This document shows, in pieces, positions 1-8,324 of a stretch of DNA of 36,422 nt (its first letter is position 1; each line of letters opens with the position of its first letter). The DNA is from Puniceicoccales bacterium (GTDB lineage: Bacteria > Verrucomicrobiota > Verrucomicrobiia > Opitutales > LL51): the NCBI GenBank assembly GCA_031255005.1, contig JAIRTH010000041.1, positions 1-36,422 of the forward strand. Reading direction: 5' to 3'. The position numbers and the translations under genes were made by a program. The notes beneath the pieces were generated by a model. That model was given only the letters and a program-made list of their open reading frames with translations. It was not told where the DNA came from and did not search any database.

Positions 1-195
1 GAAATTTTGCCAGAAATCCACCGGGAAACCATAGGCCAAATTTACAAACATCATCCCAAAAATCCTACATCACCCCACTGCTTTCTCCGCTCAGCAGAAA
101 AATTTCATCGGTAAAAAGGGTACGATTCTTATAAAATCAATAAAAACACTGACGTTTCGGAAAAATTTCAATAGAGAAGTTTGCATCAAAAATGC
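1..195. other. Left-edge region without an assignable gene
   Basis: No gene is called here. Two forward frames are open from the left edge: one stops at 112-114 and another at about 141-143. Either could be the tail of a gene that starts outside the window, but the translated fragments match no family I recognise. The following gene is on the minus strand and ends at 196, so a plus-strand tail here would be convergent with it. I see no convincing terminator; the GCAT/ATGC inverted repeat near 184-196 has no T-tract. Confidence 0.3.
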
Positions 196-1548
196 TCAGT
201 AATAAGACAAATTCATGGCTTTATTTTTGAATTTTATTGAAGTAACTCTTCGCAAATTAGACAAAATTCTCATCACATTATCCACGGCAAAAAATATCCA
301 ACATACTGACGCAACATGGCCAAATTTGCATATCAGTAAAACTGTGGGGAAAAATGCAAAAAGCCAAAAACATAATATATTCGAAATGGTGGTGAACCTA
401 GTATCGCCAGCGGAAATTAGTATATTTTGTAACGACCATCTTACGCTTTCAATGATTATGGTTACCCAGGTCCAAAATAACATGGAATTCAATATACTAT
501 CTGTGCCTTTCTGGTAATCATCATTGGAAAACCAATAAACTACCATATTTGTATTGATAATCATAAAAAAACTAGTTATCACAGCAAATATACAGGTTAC
601 CTTAAGCGATGAAATAAATAGGCGCCTAATGGTTTGAAGCTCGCCACAGGCTATACTATTGGATGCAATGGAACATACGCCCTTGCCAATGCCATCCAAA
701 ACAAACCGAAAAAACATATACACCGACGAAGCTATGCTATAGGAAACCAAATCGTCGTGGGAACAAAACTTTGCTATAATTTGAAACACCACGGCCGTAC
801 CAATGGAATTTATCAATGAATTCATGGAAGTAGGTAACCCTATGGAAAAACACCTTTTCAATAGATTTGGCGATAATTTTGCCACGTTGGTATGAAATTT
901 TTCCGCATAATTTTTTTTTAAAAATATCATCAAAAATATGACAAAGGAAGTAACATTAGATAACCCCGTGGCATAGGCAGCGCCCCTTATCCCCATCTCT
1001 GGTACTCCAAATTTTCCAAACACAAAAACAAAATCTGCCACAACGTTTATTAAATTTGACACAATCGATACCAATGGCATTATCAGAGTTTCACCTCGGC
1101 CAATAAAAAATGACCCTATGGATCCAAATCCGGCCAATGAAAATGGTAAAAATGCCAATGTTATTCTAAGATAAGGTGTACCAAGTTCTTCAATCGGTTC
1201 TGCCAGCAGCGCCTTGGCATATATTATCATGGGAATCAAAATTATCCAATAGGCAAATGAAACAAATATGGTCTGCCATACTACATTGCCTATATGATGA
1301 TATTTTTTTGTACCATTGAAATAACCAACAAATACACTGGTAACTGCGATGAAAGCCATCATCGTCCGTACGTTTAACCAATAAAATGGATGTGCTCCGG
1401 AAGCTGCAGTAAATGCCTCGGTGGAATATTTTGCTAAAATTATCCGATCTGCAAGGCAAACAAAATAGTTAGACATGGATGCCATCATCATAGGCCAGGA
1501 CACTGCCCATAACTCTGCAATACTACCAGATTTGTATTTCGTTAACAT
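196..1548 (-). CDS. MATE family multidrug/sodium antiporter-type efflux protein
   Basis: The product is an integral membrane protein of about 450 residues, the usual size of MATE (multi antimicrobial extrusion) transporters. It has about twelve hydrophobic segments spread over the whole length. The N-terminal stretch (IAELWAVSWPMMMASMSNYF) is the typical first MATE helix, and a second, similar half begins near residue 230 (RCFSIGLPTSMNSLINS), giving the expected two-fold repeat. Proteins of this family export cationic drugs or metabolites in exchange for Na+ or H+; the substrate cannot be read from sequence. An upstream TTG at 1563 would add five residues; I prefer the ATG at 1548. Neither start has a Shine-Dalgarno motif. 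The gene is divergent from the next one and has no partner genes in view. Confidence 0.85.
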   Translation of the reverse strand: MLTKYKSGSIAELWAVSWPMMMASMSNYFVCLADRIILAKYSTEAFTAASGAHPFYWLNVRTMMAFIAVTSVFVGYFNGTKKYHHIGNVVWQTIFVSFAYWIILIPMIIYAKALLAEPIEELGTPYLRITLAFLPFSLAGFGSIGSFFIGRGETLIMPLVSIVSNLINVVADFVFVFGKFGVPEMGIRGAAYATGLSNVTSFVIFLMIFLKKNYAEKFHTNVAKLSPNLLKRCFSIGLPTSMNSLINSIGTAVVFQIIAKFCSHDDLVSYSIASSVYMFFRFVLDGIGKGVCSIASNSIACGELQTIRRLFISSLKVTCIFAVITSFFMIINTNMVVYWFSNDDYQKGTDSILNSMLFWTWVTIIIESVRWSLQNILISAGDTRFTTISNILCFWLFAFFPTVLLICKFGHVASVCWIFFAVDNVMRILSNLRRVTSIKFKNKAMNLSYY

Positions 1549-1672
1549 TACACTAAATTTCAAAATTACATGACTGCAATCTTGTTAATATACTACCATG
1601 ACCTCATCTATGTTAAATTATAATAAAAAGCATCCAACAAGGCAAATTCAAAACGGAACTACCTATAGAAAA

Positions 1673-1702
1673 TTGTCAAGAAACTTTATAATTAATTACA
1701 AT
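1673..1702 (+). promoter_or_regulatory. Candidate sigma70-type promoter for the 1746 gene
   Basis: TTGTCA (1673-1678) and TACAAT (1697-1702) are separated by 18 bp in the 182-bp divergent gap between the MATE gene and the secreted-protein gene. They lie about 43 bp upstream of the ATG at 1746. This is a match by eye only. Confidence 0.4.
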
Positions 1703-1745
1703 TTTGAATAAATATTAGTACACAAAATAAAAAAAGCTTTTCTAT

Positions 1746-3401
1746 ATGGATATTATTATAATTTTCAATAAAATTTTACTCATGGATACAATAAAGATAA
1801 AAAAATATCTAGCCGGTATTGTGATTTTCAGCTCTTTATCATGGACATCCACAGCATTGGCTGGTAAACATAATAAACTTAAAAGATCAACATCTTTTAA
1901 ACTTAAACCACTGGTGCAACGTCCATCGTCACATTCGATGCTGTTGTCTATATATAAATCTGAGTCACTTTCGGATGATCCTTGTCACATAGGTTTTGGA
2001 TTTGGAGAAAATCCATCTGGGCCAGAATCGGCTCGGCACAGAAAAGGATTGCTCAGAAGAACCATAACATCAGAAGAAGCAGACCTGGACAAATTAGATG
2101 AAAACGGAATTGTATCAGATATAATAGCCGCGGTAAAATATACAGCTTTGCATATAGTTGCCAATGAATTGCCATCATTTGTAAGAACTGTCATAAATGA
2201 ATTTAGAAGCAATGACTACACTATATCCAATATGGAAGAATCTAACAGTCTGCGATTGTTTATAATGAATGAAGATTCTTTTGCTTATTCCGTAGATGGC
2301 AATAGACTGGCCAGCCGCGAAAAAATGGCCATAAGATATTTTGCAAAAAATGTGGTTTCGGGAGATGAAGGATTTTTATATCAAGTGGGATTGCGAGCCA
2401 TGGATGAATTGCTCTTAATGTGCTATGGATTTAAGGTCAAACTTCCCAAATCACTCATAGCGGAAATTGAAAGCCAAATACGCGGGATTCTCAGCGAAAT
2501 AGGAACCAATATCATTAATTTGGTAACAAATTGCTTAAATTCCTATGCCAACAGCCATCAGACAGTTTCAAAGCAAAGCATACTGAGTTCTTTTTTGTGT
2601 AAATGTGACAAAACCGATGAAATGCCACCACCAATGAACTTTTCCATCATGTGCTCGAACATGGAGAATGATATATTGGAGAGCATGGGATTTGATCTGG
2701 GTTTTGTGAATAACATTTTGAATAGAGGTCTCTATGGAGTAGATCGGGAAATGGATTTTTCGGAAGAACTTCCACAGGAATTGAAAAATATGGTAATCAT
2801 GAAAATCTATATGAATCTTGCTAATACTTTCCCATCTTTTACGAAAAATATGATAATTGATATGCTAAAGAATTACACCATTAATAGCCAAGAAGATATG
2901 GAAGCAAATATCAAGATGTGTTTGACAAATACAAACCATAGAAACATCAGACCAGACATGATGGGTGTTACCCATGAAGATTTGACCATTATGAGGAGAT
3001 CGATAGACGCCATCAGTGGTAATGGAGGCTTATTCAGCCTAATACTACGTAAGGTACTAACCACTATAAGGTTATGGTATAATGTCTTCCAGTTACCAAT
3101 AAATCGAGAAAACTACGATGTGATAAAAGATTTCGCCATAGAAGTGATTAGCGGCTTAGAAGAGCCCGTTGTAAGGTCATTGATATTTGAGCTCGATCAA
3201 AGACATTTGTTTAATGATAGTACTGGTAAATTTTCTAATAAAAAGGAAATTAAAAATAAAAACCAATATGAAATGCTGAAACAATTGAAGGGAGATTTTA
3301 AAAATTTGGCCATCAAGCTAATTGACAACCAACTTGGAAAAGGTGTTAGCGCAGGTGTACTAAACTTTTTACACACCATTGAATCCGCCGTAACCGAATA
3401 G
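1746..3401 (+). CDS. Unrecognised secreted protein with an internal duplication
   Basis: I do not recognise a family. From the second in-frame ATG (1782, residue 13) the protein begins with a classic signal peptide: basic KIKK, a hydrophobic core, then small residues ending ALA-G near residue 40. Export across the inner membrane is therefore likely. Residues 45-115 look poorly ordered and basic/serine-rich. The rest is predominantly helical and contains two diverged copies of one domain. Residues about 125-268 align with about 345-488 at a nearly constant offset of 217-220. Matching landmarks are NELPSF/NTFPSF, NDYTI/NYTI, MAIRYF/LTIMRR and KLP/QLP. Cysteines are concentrated in the first copy and the linker. 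Export, size and lack of recognisable homology would fit a lineage-specific surface or host-interaction protein, but that is inference. A terminator follows directly, so it is probably monocistronic. Confidence 0.7.
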   Translation: MDIIIIFNKILLMDTIKIKKYLAGIVIFSSLSWTSTALAGKHNKLKRSTSFKLKPLVQRPSSHSMLLSIYKSESLSDDPCHIGFGFGENPSGPESARHRKGLLRRTITSEEADLDKLDENGIVSDIIAAVKYTALHIVANELPSFVRTVINEFRSNDYTISNMEESNSLRLFIMNEDSFAYSVDGNRLASREKMAIRYFAKNVVSGDEGFLYQVGLRAMDELLLMCYGFKVKLPKSLIAEIESQIRGILSEIGTNIINLVTNCLNSYANSHQTVSKQSILSSFLCKCDKTDEMPPPMNFSIMCSNMENDILESMGFDLGFVNNILNRGLYGVDREMDFSEELPQELKNMVIMKIYMNLANTFPSFTKNMIIDMLKNYTINSQEDMEANIKMCLTNTNHRNIRPDMMGVTHEDLTIMRRSIDAISGNGGLFSLILRKVLTTIRLWYNVFQLPINRENYDVIKDFAIEVISGLEEPVVRSLIFELDQRHLFNDSTGKFSNKKEIKNKNQYEMLKQLKGDFKNLAIKLIDNQLGKGVSAGVLNFLHTIESAVTE

Positions 3402-3417
3402 GATCAGATTGACAACC

Positions 3418-3444
3418 AAGAAGGTCTTTGGATCTTCTTTTTTT
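3418..3444 (+). terminator. Intrinsic terminator after the secreted-protein gene
   Basis: The arms AAGAAGGTC and GGATCTTCTT form a stem of about 9 bp (one G-U pair) with a four-base loop. It is followed directly by a run of T residues (3438-3444). It begins 16 bp after the stop codon at 3399-3401. It separates this gene from the cca-prfB-xthA group. Confidence 0.8.
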
Positions 3445-3482
3445 ATGGTAAAGTTTTTATGGTTACCTATAGCCAATAGAAA

Positions 3483-4841
3483 ATGTTACATGATCTTACA
3501 AATCTGGCTTTCGCAGGCAAACTAAGTAAAATCATATCGACTTTGCATTCCGCCGGAGCGAAATGTTATTTTGTTGGTGGATGTGTTAGGGATGCAATTC
3601 TCAATGAACCCATCACCGACATAGATATCGAAGTTTTTAACATTAATTCGGAAAAACTTTCGGTTCTATTGGCAAAAGACCATAGAATTGACCAGGTGGG
3701 AAAGAGCTTCGGCGTCATAAAGGTTCATGACCTAGGCGTGGATATTTCCGTACCAAGAATCGAAGAAAAAATTGGTGAAACTCACAGGGATTTTTCCATA
3801 GCCGAAAGGATTAATATGGATATCAGCAGTGCCGCAGTCCGCAGAGACTTTACCATGAATGCCTTATATTTTGACCCATTAAAAAATCATGTAATTGACC
3901 AATTTGGCGGCATGAAAGATATTGAAAACAAAATACTTAGGCATACTAGTGAAAAATTTATCGAAGACCCCTTGAGAGTACTTCGGGCCATGCAATTTGC
4001 GGCCAGATTTAATTTGACTGTGGCCGATGAAACCATCAAAATTTCCAGCAAACTTTCCTGTGATAATATTTCTGCCGAACGAATTTTAGAAGAATGGAAA
4101 AAATTGCTACTGTTTGGCAAAACACCATCCAGAGGCATCAGATTTCTTAGAGCCTGTGGGTGGCTAAAATATTTTCCAGAAATAAGTAATCTTGTTGGCT
4201 GTGAACAGGATATTTTGTCTCACCCCGAAGGAGATGTTTTTGAACATATATGCATTGCATTGGATCATCTTCCTCAGGTTAGGAATGGTAAATTTTTTGA
4301 CGACATGGTGGTTGGGTTTGCATTGCTATGTCATGATTTTGGCAAACCAGCCACCACCTTTCGTAATGAAACAGGGGTACACGGCAGCTACCATCATGGC
4401 AAACATGGCGTAATTCCAGCTAAAGCATTTTTAGAGCGAATGCGTATGCCAAAATCTATGGTTACCCAAATCCTACCATTGGTAAAGCACCACATGGCCA
4501 TTAGAGATGTGATAAAAGTTAATGATATGGATTCCGGCATACGTGCTTTGGCAAATAAGGTTGGTCGAATAGATCTATTGATAAAAATATCCCTTTGCGA
4601 CACATTTCGGAGGTTTAAACCCCACGGATCAAATGAGGCATTGGTTAAAGCACAAGCCGAAAAACTTGGCATTTTATCGTCGAAACCTAGCCCCATACTG
4701 CTTGGACGTCATCTAATAGGCCTCGGATTGACGCCGGATAAAAAATTCAGAAAATTGCTAGATCTGGCTTTTGAAGCCCAATTGAAAGGCAAATTTCAAG
4801 ATGAGCCAGGTGCCATCGGATTCATCAAGAATTTTATTTAA
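3483..4841 (+). CDS. cca: CCA tRNA nucleotidyltransferase / poly(A) polymerase family, with HD domain
   Basis: Members of this family add or repair the 3' CCA of tRNAs from CTP and ATP, or add poly(A) to RNA. The N-terminal nucleotidyltransferase domain shows FVGGCVRDAIL (about 30-40) and the metal-binding carboxylates in TDIDIEV (D46, D48). The conserved RRDFTMNALYFDP block is at 120-132 and EDPLRVLRAMQFAARF at 161-176, as in class II enzymes. A C-terminal HD phosphohydrolase-like domain follows: HPEGDVFEH (247-255), LCHDFGKP (282-289) and clustered histidines to about 338. The 452-residue length and HD domain fit the CCA-adding branch better than short PcnB-type enzymes, but CCA versus poly(A) specificity is not certain. 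The one tRNA gene in the window already encodes CCA, so a repair role would be expected. The gene heads a same-strand run with prfB and xthA. Confidence 0.82.
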   Translation: MLHDLTNLAFAGKLSKIISTLHSAGAKCYFVGGCVRDAILNEPITDIDIEVFNINSEKLSVLLAKDHRIDQVGKSFGVIKVHDLGVDISVPRIEEKIGETHRDFSIAERINMDISSAAVRRDFTMNALYFDPLKNHVIDQFGGMKDIENKILRHTSEKFIEDPLRVLRAMQFAARFNLTVADETIKISSKLSCDNISAERILEEWKKLLLFGKTPSRGIRFLRACGWLKYFPEISNLVGCEQDILSHPEGDVFEHICIALDHLPQVRNGKFFDDMVVGFALLCHDFGKPATTFRNETGVHGSYHHGKHGVIPAKAFLERMRMPKSMVTQILPLVKHHMAIRDVIKVNDMDSGIRALANKVGRIDLLIKISLCDTFRRFKPHGSNEALVKAQAEKLGILSSKPSPILLGRHLIGLGLTPDKKFRKLLDLAFEAQLKGKFQDEPGAIGFIKNFI

Positions 4842-4879
4842 TTGACGAAGTTATCGCCACTCAAGATTCTAGCACCACC

Positions 4880-6001
4880 ATGGCTCTTCCAACAGAAATT
4901 AGTACGTCTATCCAAGAATTAATCAGGAGATCCAATGCCATTGCCAACTTTTTAGATGTGGACGGCAATAGGCTTGAAATCATGAGATTAGAAACGGAAA
5001 TGGCCGTTGACAGTTTTTGGGAAAACAAGGAAAACGCTCAGCATATGGTAACCAGGATAAATAAATTAAAAAGCACGATCAAAGCCATTGTTGAATTTAA
5101 ACAGAAACTAGACGATGTGATGGTGCTAGCAGATTTGATCGATCAGCAAAACGATAATGAAGAATATCTTCGTGAACTTCTAGTCACCATTGCGAATCTA
5201 GAGACCGATATGGACTCTCTGGAATTGACATCTTTTCTGAACCAACCCATGGATCACTGCAATGCCATATTTAGCATACATGCCGGTGCTGGCGGAACTG
5301 AATCCTGCGATTGGGCCGATATGCTGTTTCGCATGTACATGCGATGGGTCGAACGCCGAAATTTCGTCATGGAAATTCAGGACATACAGGAAGGCGATGG
5401 CATCGGTCTGAGCAGCATTACGCTCAGATTAATTGGAGAAAATGCCTATGGCTATGCAAAGGCCGAACGTGGCGTACATAGATTGGTTAGATTGAGTCCC
5501 TTCGATGCCAACCATAAGCGCCACACCTCATTTTCTTCCGTCGATGTGGTGGCCGAACTGGAAGACGATGTGGAAGTCGATATCAAGGATGAAGATATTC
5601 GAATAGATACCTATCGTTCCAGTGGAAAAGGTGGCCAACATGTCAATAAAACCGAGTCAGCTATCCGCATAACTCATCTGCCCACAGGTCTGGTGGTGAC
5701 CTGCCAAAATGAAAGGTCACAGTATAAAAATAAAGATCTGGCTATGAAGACACTTAGAGCGAGGGTTTATGAAAGAATGCAGGATGAAAAGCGTTCGGAA
5801 ATGGATAAATTCTATGGAGAAAAAGGTGAAATAGGATGGGGCAATCAAATTCGCAGCTATGTATTTCAGCCCTATCAATTGGTAAAAGATCTGCGCACCG
5901 GCGTGGAAAGTACAAATGTACAGGCCGTCATGGATGGCAATATAGATATGTTTATAAATGCTTGGTTGAAAGCAGGTTGCCCGAAGGCAAGAAAATCATA
6001 A
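4880..6001 (+). CDS. prfB: Peptide chain release factor 2
   Basis: RF2 recognises UGA and UAA stop codons and triggers peptide release. The stop-recognition tripeptide of RF2, SPF, is at residues 206-208 (RLSPFDANHKRHTSF). The catalytic GGQ loop is at 251-253 (SSGKGGQHVNKTES). The 373-residue length is normal. In most bacteria prfB contains an in-frame UGA near codon 26 and is read by programmed +1 frameshifting. Here that position reads TTT TTA GAT (4949-4957) and the frame is continuous, so the autoregulatory frameshift is absent. The gene lies 38 bp after cca. A good -35-like TTGACG (4842-4847) follows the cca stop, but the -10 is weak, so cotranscription with cca is equally possible. Confidence 0.95.
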   Translation: MALPTEISTSIQELIRRSNAIANFLDVDGNRLEIMRLETEMAVDSFWENKENAQHMVTRINKLKSTIKAIVEFKQKLDDVMVLADLIDQQNDNEEYLRELLVTIANLETDMDSLELTSFLNQPMDHCNAIFSIHAGAGGTESCDWADMLFRMYMRWVERRNFVMEIQDIQEGDGIGLSSITLRLIGENAYGYAKAERGVHRLVRLSPFDANHKRHTSFSSVDVVAELEDDVEVDIKDEDIRIDTYRSSGKGGQHVNKTESAIRITHLPTGLVVTCQNERSQYKNKDLAMKTLRARVYERMQDEKRSEMDKFYGEKGEIGWGNQIRSYVFQPYQLVKDLRTGVESTNVQAVMDGNIDMFINAWLKAGCPKARKS

Positions 6002-6011
6002 AAATTAATTA

Positions 6012-6779
6012 ATGAGAATAATTTCCTGGAATGTAAATGGTCTTCGCTCGATGATGAAAAAGGATTTTTCTGGTGTAATTTCCTCTATAAATCCCGATAT
6101 ATTATGCCTGCAGGAAACTAAAATGAATCAGGAAGTAGATCCCATCATTGATCTTGGATTTCATCATATGGTTTTTAACAGTGCAAAGCGAAAAGGCTAT
6201 TCAGGTACAGCAATTTTTTCCAATCCAGATATCCTGGCAGTGGATTCAAATACCGCTCCTGAATCCACCATCGATGAACAAGAGGGTAGGGTTATTGTCA
6301 GCGAATATGACAATTTTTTTCTAGTAAATGTCTATACTCCAAACTCAAAGTCAGATCTATCTAGGCTGGAATTTCGGCATAAGATATGGGATGTGGAATT
6401 TTTAAGGCTATTACTTAGGCTGGAATCGATGAAACCAGTGATAGCCTGTGGAGATTTCAATGTTGCCCATCAAGAAATAGATTTGGAATATCCAAACAAC
6501 AACCATCTTAGCAATGGGTTCACCGATGAAGAGCGGCTTGGATTCTCAAATTATATCGCCAACAACTTCGTGGATAGCTATAGATATTTTTATCCAGAGA
6601 AAAAAAAGGCCTACAGTTGGTGGTCCTATAGAATGAAATCCAGGGAACGCAATGTGGGATGGCGGTTAGACTATGTTCTTGTCAGCAAAAAATTACTGAA
6701 TCTTATCCAATCGGTATTTATATTTAGCAAAATCTATGGTTCAGATCATGCACCGGTGGGAATAGATGTGGATCTATAA
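6012..6779 (+). CDS. xthA: Exodeoxyribonuclease III / AP endonuclease
   Basis: The enzyme cleaves DNA at abasic sites and has 3'-5' exonuclease activity in base excision repair. The family active site is complete: N7 in SWNVNGLRS, E35 in LCLQETK, D148 and N150 in ACGDFNVAH, D220 in GWRLDYVLVS, and D245-H246 in GSDHAPVG. The length of 255 residues is typical of the ExoA/Xth family. The start at 6012 lies 10 bp after the prfB stop with no Shine-Dalgarno motif, which suggests cotranscription with prfB. Confidence 0.93.
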   Translation: MRIISWNVNGLRSMMKKDFSGVISSINPDILCLQETKMNQEVDPIIDLGFHHMVFNSAKRKGYSGTAIFSNPDILAVDSNTAPESTIDEQEGRVIVSEYDNFFLVNVYTPNSKSDLSRLEFRHKIWDVEFLRLLLRLESMKPVIACGDFNVAHQEIDLEYPNNNHLSNGFTDEERLGFSNYIANNFVDSYRYFYPEKKKAYSWWSYRMKSRERNVGWRLDYVLVSKKLLNLIQSVFIFSKIYGSDHAPVGIDVDL

Positions 6780-6790
6780 ATTGCAATAAA

Positions 6791-6818
6791 TTGACACAGC
6801 ACCATATTTTAATATATG
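6791..6818 (+). promoter_or_regulatory. Candidate promoter for the substrate-binding protein gene
   Basis: A perfect -35 TTGACA (6791-6796) is followed after 16 bp by TATATG (6813-6818). The expected transcription start, about 7 bp further on, coincides with the ATG at 6825. This predicts an mRNA with essentially no leader and disfavours the ATG at 6816, which lies inside the -10 element. Confidence 0.5.
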
Positions 6819-6824
6819 ACAGCC

Positions 6825-7889
6825 ATGCACATTGGCTTTGTCTATGCATTGATTTTATTTGGCTGTTTTTCCTATGGCTATGGCAATGGCGATATTGCTG
6901 GTAATATAACGAATCAGGAAGCGGAAAAAGCGAAAAATTTTTCGCCAATGGATAAATCAGATAGTAGTCAGAAAAAAGATTATCTATCCTATCATGACAA
7001 AAAGAGCCTAAACATACTTATCATAACCTGGCGAGGAAGTACCGATGCAGAACGTGGTTTTTTTGATAGGCTAAAAAATATGAATTATGATGCTAAATGT
7101 ATAAATTTTGATGCTGGCCAAAGCGTAAACTCACTGATAAAATTTTTATCAAAAAAATTCACTACCAATGGAATTGACTATGTCTATACATTTGGAACTC
7201 AGGCTTCATTGCTGGTGGCGGATAAACTAAAAAACTCTGTGCCGCAAATTTTTAATGTGGTAAGCTTCCCAGAAAAATGCGGTCTGGTCAATGACAACCA
7301 CAGCCATAACGGAGGCAATTTATCTGGCATTAAATCTTCGGCATCCATCGATGCGCAGATCAGCAATGCCATGGAGTTTCTAAAATTTAAAAAACTCGGC
7401 GTGCTGGTCAGTACCAAGGAACAGAATTGCCTAGATAGTTACTCTCAAATAGTAGAAAGCGCAAAAAAATTTGGATTTGAAGTCCAGCAGATTGACATAA
7501 ACAAAAAGAAAGATCTTCAAAGCACCATATCTAAAATAAAAATGGCTAGGGATAAATATTCAATGGATGCATTGTTCATCACCGCCGGATCAATATTTGT
7601 TTCAAACATAAAAGACATCGTCAGCGTGGCCAATGAATTGAAAATTCCATCCATTGCCGAAATCGAAAAAATGGTTGCTGATGGTGCTCTTTTTGGAACC
7701 GTGTCAAATTATTATATGGCCGGTAAAATAGCTGCAGACATACTGTATATCAATCAATTTGGTATCCCAATGGATCAAATTCCTGTACAAAAATGTCCCA
7801 CATATAAATGCATTAACAAACGTACCCTAAAAGCCTTAGGCCTACCATGTAATGTTTGTTGTGAAGTTTCCTATGACGATGACAAATAA
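6825..7889 (+). CDS. ABC transporter substrate-binding protein, ABC_sub_bind (DUF534/TrpX-like) family
   Basis: The product is a periplasmic-binding-protein-like protein of about 354 residues. It begins with a signal peptide (MHIGFVYALILFGCFSYGYG) and then a two-lobed fold. Landmarks of the ABC_sub_bind family include ILIITWRGSTDAERGF, YVYTFGTQASLLVADK, SFPEKCGLV and the late FGTVSNYYMAGKIAADIL segment. In other bacteria such proteins are encoded with a permease and an ATPase and bind small molecules, in one studied case aromatic amino acids. Neither partner is encoded nearby, so the ligand and the transporter it serves are unknown. Four cysteines lie in the last 35 residues. An alternative ATG at 6816 would add three residues. 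Confidence 0.75.
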   Translation: MHIGFVYALILFGCFSYGYGNGDIAGNITNQEAEKAKNFSPMDKSDSSQKKDYLSYHDKKSLNILIITWRGSTDAERGFFDRLKNMNYDAKCINFDAGQSVNSLIKFLSKKFTTNGIDYVYTFGTQASLLVADKLKNSVPQIFNVVSFPEKCGLVNDNHSHNGGNLSGIKSSASIDAQISNAMEFLKFKKLGVLVSTKEQNCLDSYSQIVESAKKFGFEVQQIDINKKKDLQSTISKIKMARDKYSMDALFITAGSIFVSNIKDIVSVANELKIPSIAEIEKMVADGALFGTVSNYYMAGKIAADILYINQFGIPMDQIPVQKCPTYKCINKRTLKALGLPCNVCCEVSYDDDK

Positions 7890-7954
7890 ACTCCACGCCA
7901 TCGTTACTTTTTACTTGCAAGAATTTAAGCCGTTTGTTCGATGAACCACAGCGT

Positions 7955-8028
7955 TGCCTGGTGGTGTAACGGTAGCACAGCGGGTTTTGGTCCCGTTAGT
8001 CTAGGTTCGAATCCTGGCCGGGCAGCCA
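7955..8028 (+). tRNA. tRNA-Gln (anticodon UUG)
   Basis: The cloverleaf can be drawn by hand. The acceptor arm pairs TGCCTGG with CCGGGCA (one G-U). The D arm is GTG/CAC with AACGGTA in the loop. The anticodon arm is GCGGG/CCCGT with loop TTTTGGT, giving anticodon TTG at 7987-7989. The T arm is CTAGG/CCTGG with TTCGAAT. The discriminator base is G and the CCA end (8026-8028) is encoded. It is the only tRNA gene seen and lies directly before the phage-derived block, a common position for prophage insertion. Confidence 0.95.
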
Positions 8029-8124
8029 TGGATTTTGGACAATCACAGATTTATACAATTATTGGATAGTCCTAGCACTTCGGTGGGTTACAAATTCAAT
8101 CTAGCAGCACTACATCTAATTGCA

Positions 8125-8191
8125 TCCATTGATTTAGTCCATGGACTTTAATTCGCTGCTATAAATTTCATGGTAATGGAGCTCCATTGAT
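8125..8191. repeat. Palindromes and direct repeat between tRNA-Gln and the phage block
   Basis: The gap 8029-8324 has no gene but is rich in symmetry. AGTCCATGGACT (8136-8147) is a perfect 12-bp palindrome. AATGGAGCTCCATT (8175-8188) is a perfect 14-bp palindrome. The 9-mer TCCATTGAT occurs twice as a direct repeat (8125-8133 and 8183-8191). A 7-bp inverted repeat, TAGCAGC (8102-8108) and GCTGCTA (8155-8161), encloses the first palindrome. These are the kinds of sites bound by dimeric regulators. No regulator gene is adjacent, so the binder is unknown. Confidence 0.5.
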
Positions 8192-8287
8192 CCTTATCCT
8201 TTTATCACGCAGATATATCAAACTTTCAATTCATCGCAATCCAATGCCCCTTACTACTCTACACAACAGCCCAAACCGATTTATTAT

Positions 8288-8311
8288 CATAGAAAATTTC
8301 TATGTTATACT
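8288..8311 (+). promoter_or_regulatory. Extended -10 promoter abutting an operator-like palindrome
   Basis: CATAGAAAATTTCTATG (8288-8304) is an inverted repeat with 8-bp arms around a single central base. Its right end overlaps TG-T-TATACT (8303-8311), a near-ideal extended -10 element. No -35 is obvious, as expected for an extended -10 promoter. The predicted start is about 7 bp before the ATG at 8325. A protein bound to the palindrome would block RNA polymerase, so this is a candidate repression point for the whole capsid operon. Confidence 0.5.
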
Positions 8312-8324
8312 TCCATCGTTGGCG

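Noticed and set aside
7955-8040. tRNA-Gln 3' end as a phage attachment site
   Set aside because: I found no second copy of the tRNA 3' segment near 19190 or elsewhere in the window. The short CCATGGA match at 8026 and 8139 is too small, and no integrase gene is present.
8187-8324. 46-residue N-terminal extension of the winged-helix protein
   Set aside because: It would cover the operator palindrome and extended -10 and does not look like protein sequence.
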